30,261 bases of DNA from contig JBBIOI010000033.1 in the NCBI GenBank assembly GCA_037443425.1, forward strand, positions 1 through 30,261, written 5' to 3'. The stretch comes from JBBIOI01 sp037443425. Its GTDB lineage: Bacteria; Desulfobacterota; BSN033; UBA1163. This document shows positions 1-6,702 of this stretch, piece after piece. The notes under the pieces were generated by a model that was not told the origin of the DNA, made no database searches, and was given only the letters and a program-made list of their open reading frames with translations. Position 1 is the stretch's first letter, and every line of letters begins with the position of its first letter. The position numbers were made by a program, and so were the translations under genes.

Positions 1-716
1 TTATCTATGATTGTAGGGAGAAAGACTTTGATCAGATTGAATTCAGGGAAAAAGAAGGAAAGTATATTAAGGTTGAGGGAAAACTTCATAAAACGCAATA
101 TGTCATAAAGAAAGGTATAAAAACGCCAAGCGATTTACAGATTTTACGCAACTTTCAGAATGCTATCAAGAAGATTGGCGGGGAAGTAACCTATGAAAAT
201 TTAGGTTCAAATTATGGGGAAACTTATCTAAAATTGATTAAGACAGGGGAAAAATATTGGGTCTATCTTCATTCTCAAAATGGTAAACAATATATAATTA
301 CAATATTAGAGGAGGCTGAAATGGCTCAGGAGGTTGTGGCGGATGCGAAAAGCCTGATGAGCGATATTCAGGCAAGAGGGAGCGCCTCGGTCTATGGAAT
401 CTATTTTGATTTTGATAAGGCGGACATAAAACCCGAGTCTGAGCCTGCAATAAAAGAGATAGCAAAGCTTCTACAGGAAAACAAAGGGCTTAAACTTTAT
501 GTGGTAGGACATACTGATAATGTGGGAACTCTTGATTACAACATGAAGCTCTCAAAGGCAAGAGCAGATGCAGTTGTTAAGGAACTTACGACGAAATACA
601 AAATCTCTGCTGATAGACTCAAGGCTTATGGAGTTGGCTCACTTGCACCTGTTGCTTCGAATAAGACAGACGATGGACGCGCCAAAAATCGCCGGGTAGA
701 ACTTGTGGAACAGTAG
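1..716 (+). CDS. OmpA-family outer membrane/peptidoglycan-binding protein, 5' end outside the window
   Basis: The reading frame is open from base 3 to the stop at 716, so 237 residues are visible and the true start with any signal peptide lies upstream. The internal ATG at 234 is not the start, because homologous sequence continues before it in the same frame and matches the second copy near 11.1 kb. The visible N-terminal half (about 110 residues) is a small alpha/beta domain of a kind often found in front of OmpA domains. The last 130 residues are an OmpA C-terminal domain: YFDFDKADI, GHTDN, LSKARAD, the RL..YGVG segment and NRRVEL. The Asp of GHTDN and Arg of NRRVE are the residues that in this family hold the diaminopimelate of peptidoglycan. 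The protein probably sits in the periplasm or outer membrane and tethers the envelope to the wall. Confidence 0.9.
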   Translation, partial: IYDCREKDFDQIEFREKEGKYIKVEGKLHKTQYVIKKGIKTPSDLQILRNFQNAIKKIGGEVTYENLGSNYGETYLKLIKTGEKYWVYLHSQNGKQYIITILEEAEMAQEVVADAKSLMSDIQARGSASVYGIYFDFDKADIKPESEPAIKEIAKLLQENKGLKLYVVGHTDNVGTLDYNMKLSKARADAVVKELTTKYKISADRLKAYGVGSLAPVASNKTDDGRAKNRRVELVEQ

Positions 717-758
717 ATAAGACTGATCAAATAAAACCAATTCAAAGGAGGGATAGCC

Positions 759-1430
759 ATGAAAAAATTTGTATTTGCAGCTTTTGTTATCTTCAGTTTA
801 ATCAGCGTTCCGTTTGCTTATGCCCAGTTTGGAAAAACAGCAGCCCCAAGATTCTATTCCGAATTTAAGCCAGTGGTTGGTGGATGGTCAGAATACCAGA
901 TCACGTCAAAAGACGAGCCATCTTCTAAGATGAAGATTGCTATTGTTGGGAAGGAAGGAGATGCTTACTGGTACGAGACGGTGATGGAGACAAAGCAGGA
1001 AGGAAAGGTCATCACAAAAATGCTTGTCTCGGGGAACCCAGAAGATCAGAAGAACATTAAAAGGATGATTGTTAAGATGGGCAACGAACCTGCCATGGAG
1101 ATGCCTGTTGGAATGATGGGACAGCCTCCAAAAACTCAGGAAAAGCCAGGGAAGCTGATCGATAAGGGAAGTGAGACGATCAAAGTTCCTGCTGGAACAT
1201 TTAAGGTGAAACATTTGCAGTATCAGGACCCTGATGCGGTTGTGGATGTCTGGATCTATAAGGACGTTTCACCCTATGGGTTAGTCAAATCAAAGTCGAA
1301 GGAATTCGAAATGGTTCTACTGGGATATGGCACAGGGGCGAAGACCTTGATTACTGAAACTCCTGAGAGATTTGAGATGCCCCAAATACCACAAATGCCT
1401 CAAATCCCAGGGGTTCCCAGAAGAAAATAA
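759..1430 (+). CDS. exported protein of unknown function, Met/Pro-rich tail
   Basis: This is a 223-residue protein with a clear Sec signal peptide (MKKF, a hydrophobic stretch, then AYA|Q near residue 22), so it should be periplasmic or outer-membrane attached. A strong Shine-Dalgarno sequence (AAAGGAGG) lies ahead of the ATG at 759. The mature part has alternating strand-like segments (WSEYQITSK, MKIAIVGKEG, YWYETVMET) that resemble the half-barrel fold of LolA/LolB/DUF3108-type proteins. That is a fold-level guess, not a family match. The tail is low complexity with repeated PQIPQMP units and a basic end. It lies 42 bases after the OmpA-family gene and probably belongs to the same transcription unit. 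I do not recognise a named family. Confidence 0.85.
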   Translation: MKKFVFAAFVIFSLISVPFAYAQFGKTAAPRFYSEFKPVVGGWSEYQITSKDEPSSKMKIAIVGKEGDAYWYETVMETKQEGKVITKMLVSGNPEDQKNIKRMIVKMGNEPAMEMPVGMMGQPPKTQEKPGKLIDKGSETIKVPAGTFKVKHLQYQDPDAVVDVWIYKDVSPYGLVKSKSKEFEMVLLGYGTGAKTLITETPERFEMPQIPQMPQIPGVPRRK

Positions 1431-1489
1431 ATTTTGGGTCATCCAAAAAATATCGTAGATGCCCACATATATGAAAAGGAGGAAATGCT

Positions 1490-2497
1490 ATGGAACCGAA
1501 AGAAGAGATTTTACAGCCGCAGGGACCTCCTGCGAATTCGGCTAAAGTTTCACCAAAGTCTGAGGAAATCTCGATTGCTGGAAGACGTATCTCAAGATTA
1601 GGAGATAGATTAGTAACCGCGATCCTCGATAACATCCTCAGAGGAGTCGCCTTTGCTGTCATTGTAATGCTGATAGGTGTTCCTCCCCCTGTCTCAGCGA
1701 AAGCTCATTCTACTGTGGTCTCTGGAGACCTAAAGATAGTAAATTTTGAATTTACCGAATCTAAGGATGGCCCAATTCGTCCTGAGGCTCCATATAAGCC
1801 CGGCGATAAGGTGTATATAGATTATAGTGTCACAGGGTATTCCACTGACCCCAATGGGAAGGTCAACCTTATTTCCACCGTAACAATTCTTGACCCAAGC
1901 GGATTACCCCTATATCCCCCTTTAAAAAGAGAATTACACGAGGCTGTTCCAAAACTGGAGAAACCCATTGAAGTTTTCTTTAATTATTACTTTGATCTGC
2001 CCTACTATGCCCCTGGCGGGAAGTATAATATTCATATCAAACTCCATGATTCTGTAAAAAATAGGGATTCTGAATCTATTCAACCCTTCATCGTAGAGGC
2101 TCCTCCGATAGCGCCGTCAACCCGTCTTGAATTCCGGGATTTTTATTTCTCTCTTTCGGAGGATGGACCACCTGTAGCCCAACCTGTGATTCAGCCCGGG
2201 GGAACCATCTACTCTCTATGCAAAGTCTTTGGAATTCGGTTCCGCGACCACCGCCCGAATCTCAATATTTCACTCAAGGTGATCGGGCCGAAGGGAGAGG
2301 TTGTAGCTGAAAATCCCAATCTCATATCTATAAATGAACAGCGTTTTTACCGTCCAGCAACATTTTTCGAAAGGATTTCGGCCTGGGTCAGGCTTCCTCC
2401 AAAGGCATCGAAAGGAAGATACACCTGGAAATATACAATGACAGACAAAATAGCCAACACGAGGGTGGATTACGAGGCAAATTTCGAAGTAAAGTGA
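1490..2497 (+). CDS. membrane-anchored or exported beta-sandwich protein with RDD-like N-terminal segment
   Basis: The gene encodes 335 residues. AAAAGGAGG seven bases before the ATG at 1490 supports this start and so an unusually long N-terminus of about 50 polar residues before the hydrophobic segment. Residues 27-63 (AGRR..RLG....AILDNILRG, then a hydrophobic run) look like the first part of an RDD-family membrane domain. VSA|K or AKA|H at 70-73 could be a signal peptidase site. The rest (about 260 residues) looks all-beta, probably two immunoglobulin-like sandwiches: residues 75-200, then about 205-335 starting with TRLEFRDFYFSLSEDGP. The two halves share the pattern of a strand followed by S.DGP, which suggests an internal duplication. 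It is probably displayed outside the cytoplasmic membrane. Function is unknown. Confidence 0.85.
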   Translation: MEPKEEILQPQGPPANSAKVSPKSEEISIAGRRISRLGDRLVTAILDNILRGVAFAVIVMLIGVPPPVSAKAHSTVVSGDLKIVNFEFTESKDGPIRPEAPYKPGDKVYIDYSVTGYSTDPNGKVNLISTVTILDPSGLPLYPPLKRELHEAVPKLEKPIEVFFNYYFDLPYYAPGGKYNIHIKLHDSVKNRDSESIQPFIVEAPPIAPSTRLEFRDFYFSLSEDGPPVAQPVIQPGGTIYSLCKVFGIRFRDHRPNLNISLKVIGPKGEVVAENPNLISINEQRFYRPATFFERISAWVRLPPKASKGRYTWKYTMTDKIANTRVDYEANFEVK

Positions 2498-2520
2498 TGG
2501 ATTTGGGGGCACCCAAAAGA

Positions 2521-2545
2521 TTTAAAGGGAACGATTCTCTTTAAA
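2521..2545. repeat. 25-base hairpin-forming repeat, copy 1
   Basis: Arms TTTAAAGGGAA and TTCTCTTTAAA pair over 11 positions (one G-T) around a CGA loop, starting 23 bases after the stop of the preceding gene. No T-run follows, so it is not a standard terminator. A copy matching at 21 of 25 positions lies at 3006-3030 in the same orientation. The two copies flank the inverted-repeat element. Confidence 0.6.
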
Positions 2546-2555
2546 AATATTGGGT

Positions 2556-2575
2556 GCGTATTAATTTGGGTTGAT
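2556..2575 (+). repeat. left arm of 20-base inverted repeat
   Basis: This arm is exactly the reverse complement of 2899-2918. Confidence 0.9.
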
Positions 2576-2898
2576 GATATAACTCCCTTGAGAAAACTCA
2601 ACAACTATGCTTAGAAATATCAACTCTTACTAATTCCAAAGGATTTAATCCATTATGATCTGTAATCTAACTACAACTGAAAGGATGAAATTGGTAAGTC
2701 ACGATCAAAACCTTACGAGAATTTCAAGCAATTTCAAAAGATTAAAATCCATTTGGATCATCAATTTTTTGAGAAAGGATTCGAACACTTTTTAATACCA
2801 TACTTTCTGATTTTAGGAGACTTATAAAATTGGAAACTCTTTTTTCTAACCATTAATCATCCTCTTCCATTCACTTTTAATACCATTAAAAAAGGAGG

Positions 2899-2918
2899 AT
2901 CAACCCAAATTAATACGC
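2899..2918 (-). repeat. right arm of 20-base inverted repeat
   Basis: This arm is exactly the reverse complement of 2556-2575. The 323 bases between the arms are too long for a simple transcript hairpin, which favours a transposon-end interpretation. Confidence 0.9.
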
Positions 2919-3005
2919 CACTAAAATATTACTAAAAAGATAAGGAGGATGGGGCAACAAAGGAGTTGGATGAAAAATAAAGAGGAGGGGATAGAAATAA
3001 CAGGG

Positions 3006-3030
3006 TTTAAAGGGGAGGACTCTATTTAAA
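3006..3030. repeat. 25-base hairpin-forming repeat, copy 2
   Basis: It matches 2521-2545 at 21 of 25 positions. The outer TTTAAA/TTTAAA arms pair, and the inner stem is weaker than in copy 1. It lies 76 bases right of the inverted-repeat element. Confidence 0.55.
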
Positions 3031-3093
3031 GTTTTAAGAATCGAAAATAGGCCCTGCCCTTAAAATTTTTTATCAACCACCTCTGAAGCCGAA

Positions 3094-3879
3094 ATGAGGA
3101 TATTAGTAGAATTGGTATTTCTCTTAATAGCTACTCCCCTTTCTCTATTCGGACAGGAGAAAAACCCAAGCGAATTTCCTGTTCTTTCCTACAAAACTCT
3201 TGCTGTTAAAGATCTCAATGCGAGGATAGATATTGGAGAGAAAAAGAATGAAGAGTGGGTGTTTAATCCCATGTTAATGGCCATGAAATTTCATAAGGTC
3301 TCTGAGGTTAGATTTGTTGATATAAAACAAAAGAATGATAGGGCAGAGTGTCCTTTAAGGTCCGTTATAACAATTGTTGAAGAGGGATTTCTTGATGATC
3401 AGATGAGGGGGAGATGGACAGAGTTCCATCTTGAAAGAAAAGATTGCGCGAAGGCATGGAAAGTGAAAGAATTAAGGCAAGCATATTTATGCGGGCTTGA
3501 AGGTTCAAGAGAGGTATTTTTGAAGGATATCTGCCCTGAGATGAAGTCAGGTAAGGTTACTGATGTACGGGTTAAAATGTCTCCAGAATCAGTGGAGATC
3601 CCATGCGATTACTTTCCCTATACCCTTGATGTAAAATTCAAGATAACCGTTGATAGCCCTGCAACTGTTTTGTTTCAGAGGATAAGGAGTGACGGTGCCA
3701 AAGCTCTCCCAGAAGAGATAATCTTTCAAGAGGCTGGAATAAAGGAATTTGAGGACTATTATAGAGTAGGATCCCCAGGAGATTATTGGTTTGGAGTCGA
3801 GATTATCAAACCGAATAGGATTTCAAAGAAAGCTTTATCAAAAGTAAGATGTCATAAAAAAATTGAAGGGAATAACTAA
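3094..3879 (+). CDS. exported protein of unknown function
   Basis: This 261-residue protein begins with a short signal peptide (MRILVELVFLLIATPLSLFGQ; probable cleavage after LFG, near residue 20). There is no clear Shine-Dalgarno sequence before the ATG at 3094. An in-frame TAA at 3061-3063 and no other start between the two leave this as the only plausible start. The mature part contains six Cys (ECPL, DCAK, LCGL, ICPE, PCDY and RCHK), which suggests disulfides in the periplasm. The C-terminal half (from about residue 150) looks like a beta-sandwich with strand patterns such as FKITVDSP. I do not recognise a family. The next gene starts two bases after the stop, so the two are almost certainly co-transcribed and translationally coupled. 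Confidence 0.8.
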   Translation: MRILVELVFLLIATPLSLFGQEKNPSEFPVLSYKTLAVKDLNARIDIGEKKNEEWVFNPMLMAMKFHKVSEVRFVDIKQKNDRAECPLRSVITIVEEGFLDDQMRGRWTEFHLERKDCAKAWKVKELRQAYLCGLEGSREVFLKDICPEMKSGKVTDVRVKMSPESVEIPCDYFPYTLDVKFKITVDSPATVLFQRIRSDGAKALPEEIIFQEAGIKEFEDYYRVGSPGDYWFGVEIIKPNRISKKALSKVRCHKKIEGNN

Positions 3880-3881
3880 AA

Positions 3882-4862
3882 ATGCTAATGAGAATTGTAA
3901 TTGCTCTCACATTATTTCTATCTTTTTTTCTTAATATAGAAGAATCTATAGCTTCGGAGCAAAAGGTTAAAAAGAAGACCGTCAAAGTAAGCAGCACCGA
4001 TGTAGTCAGGGCAAAATTTGGCTCCGGCCCTGATGATATTGGCATTCTCACTCCGAAAGAGGGAAACTGTGAAGGACCTATGAGCTTTACCATTAGTGAA
4101 AAGGGAGAGATATATATTCTTGATCAGGTAAACTCCCGTATCCAATGTTTCAAAGGAGGAAAGAGGATTAAGATAATCCCTATACCTTCAGATACTTTTA
4201 TGGATATCGCCCTTACTCAGGACGGTAAGATCATCCTTCTCGATAACGCAATAAAGAAGTCAGTATATATACTTGATTCAGAAGGTAAGACCTTGAACAT
4301 CATTCCTCTTGAAGGAAGGCTCATTCCTTATGGGCCAGAGGTAACCGAGATATTGTATGTGAAAAGAGGGAAATTCGCTGGGATATGGGCGATTCTTCTT
4401 GAAGATAGGTCAGTAAGGATTGCAATGCCTGAGGGAACAACAGTTACAGAAAGAATAGGAGTTCCTGGTAGATTTTTGTCAGATGGAAGAAGATTGATTA
4501 GAGCTGAAATAATCGGAGATGCCACTGTGGTTATTTATCGTTCGAAACAGGACAGTCTTTCTCAATGGGAACCAGAGATTACTTTATTTTTTAATATGTA
4601 CATAGGAAATCTTATGGGAATCTGGGACGATAAATCCGGAAGAATCTATCTTGCAGCGGCTCTTGAGGATAATAATAAGTGGTTTAATACTGTTTTAGTT
4701 TTAACACCTGAAGGCAAAGAATTAAAAAGAGTCAATCTCTTTGTCCAGGACATGCCTCATGAGATCCATCGTTCTGTTAGAGTTTCTCCAGATGGTCGTA
4801 TCTTCCAGATGGCATTAGATAAGGCTGATGTCTTCATTAGAAGGTACGAAATCTTAGAATAA
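3882..4862 (+). CDS. exported NHL/SMP-30-like beta-propeller protein
   Basis: This 326-residue protein has a signal peptide (residues 1 to about 25, ending SIAS) and then repeated propeller-blade patterns. Examples are GPMSFTISEKGEIYILDQVNSRIQ, MDIALTQDGKIILLDNA, GIWDDKSGRIYLAAAL and RVSPDGRIFQMALD. The recurring '(D/E)G.IY(I/V)LD' motif is typical of NHL and related six-bladed propellers, which in bacteria are often extracytoplasmic binding or scaffold proteins. No catalytic residues can be assigned by eye. The ATG at 3882 is used here; a second ATG at 3888 would remove two residues. It follows the preceding gene by two bases and shares its likely operon, which suggests the two exported products work together. 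Confidence 0.85.
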   Translation: MLMRIVIALTLFLSFFLNIEESIASEQKVKKKTVKVSSTDVVRAKFGSGPDDIGILTPKEGNCEGPMSFTISEKGEIYILDQVNSRIQCFKGGKRIKIIPIPSDTFMDIALTQDGKIILLDNAIKKSVYILDSEGKTLNIIPLEGRLIPYGPEVTEILYVKRGKFAGIWAILLEDRSVRIAMPEGTTVTERIGVPGRFLSDGRRLIRAEIIGDATVVIYRSKQDSLSQWEPEITLFFNMYIGNLMGIWDDKSGRIYLAAALEDNNKWFNTVLVLTPEGKELKRVNLFVQDMPHEIHRSVRVSPDGRIFQMALDKADVFIRRYEILE

Positions 4863-4879
4863 AAGAAAGGAGACCTAAA

Positions 4880-5458
4880 ATGGATCTGGTAGGAAGAGCA
4901 AAAAGTATCATCCTAAAACCTTCTCAGACGTGGCCTGAGATCAAAGAAGAGAAAGCCACAATCTCTGAACTCTATACCTCCTATGCAATGATTCTTGCTG
5001 CAATTCCTGCAATAGCTCAGTTAATTGGTTACGGTCTTATTGGACACTCTATCCTTGGTGCCCACATTCGTTGGGGAATTGGAAGAGCCTTTGGCTATGC
5101 CATACTATTTTACATCTTATCTCTGGTGGGGGTCTACGTGGTGGCTCTGATTACCGATGCTCTTGCCCCAAGCTTCGGCTCAAAGAAAAACACCCTCAAT
5201 GCTTTCAAAACGGTCGTCTATTCTATGACACCAGGGTGGGTTGGCGGAATTTTTTACATCATCCCTCAGCTATCCGTTCTTGCATTCCTGGCAGCACTCT
5301 ATGGAATCTACCTCTTCTATCTTGGGCTTCCTGCTCTAATGGAAACACCGAAGGGAAAATCCATCGGTTACGTTGCCGTCGTGATCGTTCTAAGCTTCGT
5401 GGTTAATATCGTAATCGGAACCATCACGGGAGCAATCTTTTCGACGGCAACGATTTAA
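4880..5458 (+). CDS. Yip1-family integral membrane protein
   Basis: This 192-residue protein starts with MDLVGRAKSIILKPSQTWPEIKEE, the cytoplasmic signature of bacterial Yip1-domain proteins ('P..W..I..E'). About five hydrophobic helices follow: about 32-55, 66-92, 115-130, 132-155 and 162-185. The family is named after eukaryotic Yip1. Bacterial members are inner-membrane proteins of largely unknown role. The start has AAGGAGA nine bases upstream. It is 17 bases after the beta-propeller gene and on the same strand, so it may be the membrane partner of the exported proteins around it; that is inference. Confidence 0.9.
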   Translation: MDLVGRAKSIILKPSQTWPEIKEEKATISELYTSYAMILAAIPAIAQLIGYGLIGHSILGAHIRWGIGRAFGYAILFYILSLVGVYVVALITDALAPSFGSKKNTLNAFKTVVYSMTPGWVGGIFYIIPQLSVLAFLAALYGIYLFYLGLPALMETPKGKSIGYVAVVIVLSFVVNIVIGTITGAIFSTATI

Positions 5459-5529
5459 GAGGTCTACCCTTACGTTAAGAGGCATGAATTCCCGCAGCCA
5501 AATGGGCGAAGGAAAGGGGGTATGAAAAA

Positions 5530-6459
5530 ATGGGAAGCACAAATCGTTATTCAATTGAAAAAAGTATGACAATTTTAATGATCACATTCCTTTTTGGGTT
5601 TGTTTGCCTTTTCTCTCAAGGCCGAGCTGCGGAGATGGATAAGCTTTCGGGAAAAAATCTAAAAATGGCATATTCTATAGAGGCTGGAAAGGAATTCCAG
5701 CTTATCATCACTGACGATTCTATGGATGAACTTGCTTCAAAAGGTGAGGTCAAGTTCATTTCATCCAATGTAGAATTTGGACAACCTTTTTACCTGGAAA
5801 AAGGAAAATCCGCTAAATGGGGAGTTTCTCCATCGGATATGGTGGAAAAGGTTATTATTGAGTTGAAAGAAGGCTCTATCTTTGTTGATTCAGGGGGCAA
5901 ATTAAAAAAAGAGTCCGCAGCCTTTAAGCCCCAGACCACCCAAAAAACAGTATTACTACCGCAGGGTTCATTTTCAGCCGATATGGTTATAGATGATAAA
6001 GGGAAGATAAGGACAGGTAAATTTTATCTTCTGGACCATCTTTATCGCTTTGACATAACTGCAGATGGTATGAGACAGAGTATGATTGTGGATAGGAAAA
6101 CAGGTAAGGTTTGGCTATTGGATATTACCGACAAAGCATATGCTATGACCTCAACTGATGATTTTGGGATTTATTTCTTTAATCCTTTTGAGGCCCATTT
6201 GTGGATGACTACCAAGTTCAAAGTTACTGATAAGGGAGAGGAAAAGTTAGGGGAGCTTCTTTGTGAGAAAAAGGAACTCATGGATGGTGAGGTTGTGGTC
6301 CAGAGAGCATGGTTTTCAAAGAAATACAGATTTCTTGTAAAGCTTATAAACTATGATAAAAATAAACAACATTATATGATGGAATTGAGAAACATAAGAG
6401 AAGGTAAGATAAATCCTGAGATTTTTGAGGTTCCAAAGGATTTTCGACTACTCAAGTAA
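5530..6459 (+). CDS. exported LolA-fold/DUF4412-like protein
   Basis: This 309-residue protein has an N-terminal hydrophobic signal (about residues 13-34, GRA|A). Residues about 35-125 form a charged beta-rich domain. From about residue 145 (GSFSADMVIDDKGKIRTGKFYLLD) the pattern resembles DUF4412/LolA-type half-barrels: 'RTGKFYLLDHLYRFD', 'MIVDRKTGKVWLLDITDKAYA', then 'PEIFEVPKDFRLLK' at the end. Such proteins are periplasmic and often bind lipid or lipoprotein. The start has GGAAAGGGGG nine bases upstream. A competing ATG at 5522 opens only a 15-codon frame. Directly after the stop, in the same frame, lies a remnant of a DUF3617-type gene. Confidence 0.85.
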   Translation: MGSTNRYSIEKSMTILMITFLFGFVCLFSQGRAAEMDKLSGKNLKMAYSIEAGKEFQLIITDDSMDELASKGEVKFISSNVEFGQPFYLEKGKSAKWGVSPSDMVEKVIIELKEGSIFVDSGGKLKKESAAFKPQTTQKTVLLPQGSFSADMVIDDKGKIRTGKFYLLDHLYRFDITADGMRQSMIVDRKTGKVWLLDITDKAYAMTSTDDFGIYFFNPFEAHLWMTTKFKVTDKGEEKLGELLCEKKELMDGEVVVQRAWFSKKYRFLVKLINYDKNKQHYMMELRNIREGKINPEIFEVPKDFRLLK

Positions 6460-6597
6460 AAAGAAGGCACTGCGGTAAGCAATTCCAAAGTGACCTACAA
6501 GGGAGACGCTTTTGAAGGGATCATAAAGGTTAAACATTCAGCTATGGATATAACCCAGAACCTCAAAGGCAAATGGGTCGGGAAGTGCGGCGAATAG
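6460..6597 (+). pseudogene. C-terminal remnant of a DUF3617-type exported protein
   Basis: From the codon after the preceding stop, the same frame stays open for 45 codons to TAG at 6595-6597. It reads KVTYKGDAFEGIIKV, then MDITQNLKGKWVGKCGE. This is the usual end of DUF3617 proteins: 'ITYKGD.FEG', a Met/Thr-rich strand, 'KG.RIG.C'. There is no start codon or ribosome site for it alone and the first two thirds of the domain are missing, so it is a broken gene. It could instead be expressed as a read-through tail of the upstream protein, but I see nothing that favours that. Confidence 0.6.
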
Positions 6598-6613
6598 CCT
6601 TTAGAGATGCCAG

Positions 6614-6673
6614 CCTGTTAGTTCTAACAGGTACCTTTTGAAAAAGGTCAGACGGTTTAGAAGCCTGAACCGT
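6614..6673. promoter_or_regulatory. three tandem stem-loops in the leader of the crystallin-domain gene
   Basis: There are three back-to-back hairpins. The first, 6614-6631, has CCTGTTAG / CTAACAGG with a perfect 8-base stem. The second, 6633-6648, has ACCTTTT / AAAAGGT with a 7-base stem. The third, 6652-6673, has ACGGTTTAG / CTGAACCGT with 9 pairs (one G-T) and an AAGC loop. The last is followed by TT only, so it is a weak terminator candidate at best. The cluster ends 29 bases before the next start codon and could be a terminator/attenuator for the upstream unit or a structured 5' leader. Confidence 0.5.
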
Positions 6674-6702
6674 TTCCTTACTAAAAATTCAAGGAGGGTG
6701 AG

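Larger units (their letters stand above)
2546..2930. mobile_element. MITE-like non-coding element bounded by inverted repeats
   Basis: A perfect 20-base inverted repeat has its left arm at 2556-2575 (GCGTATTAATTTGGGTTGAT) and its right arm at 2899-2918. Both arms extend outward, through a short unpaired stretch, to a matching AATATT (2546-2551 and 2925-2930). The interior is about 320 bases of AT-rich DNA with stops in all frames. It holds a near-perfect 15-16 base direct repeat ending in TTTTAATACCAT (2786-2801 and 2872-2886). This layout fits a miniature inverted-repeat transposable element or the shell of a decayed insertion sequence. No target-site duplication is obvious, and no transposase is encoded here. 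The stretch 2498-3093 holds this element, its two flanking hairpin repeats and no convincing gene. Confidence 0.5.

Noticed and set aside
2949..3029. 26-codon frame with AAGGAGG just upstream
   Set aside because: The ribosome site touches the ATG with no spacing, the peptide is low complexity, and the frame ends inside the repeat shared with 2521-2545.
5522..5569. Short frame MKKWEAQ... ahead of the LolA-like gene
   Set aside because: It has 15 codons, overlaps the real gene out of frame and shows no similarity to anything; it is probably chance.
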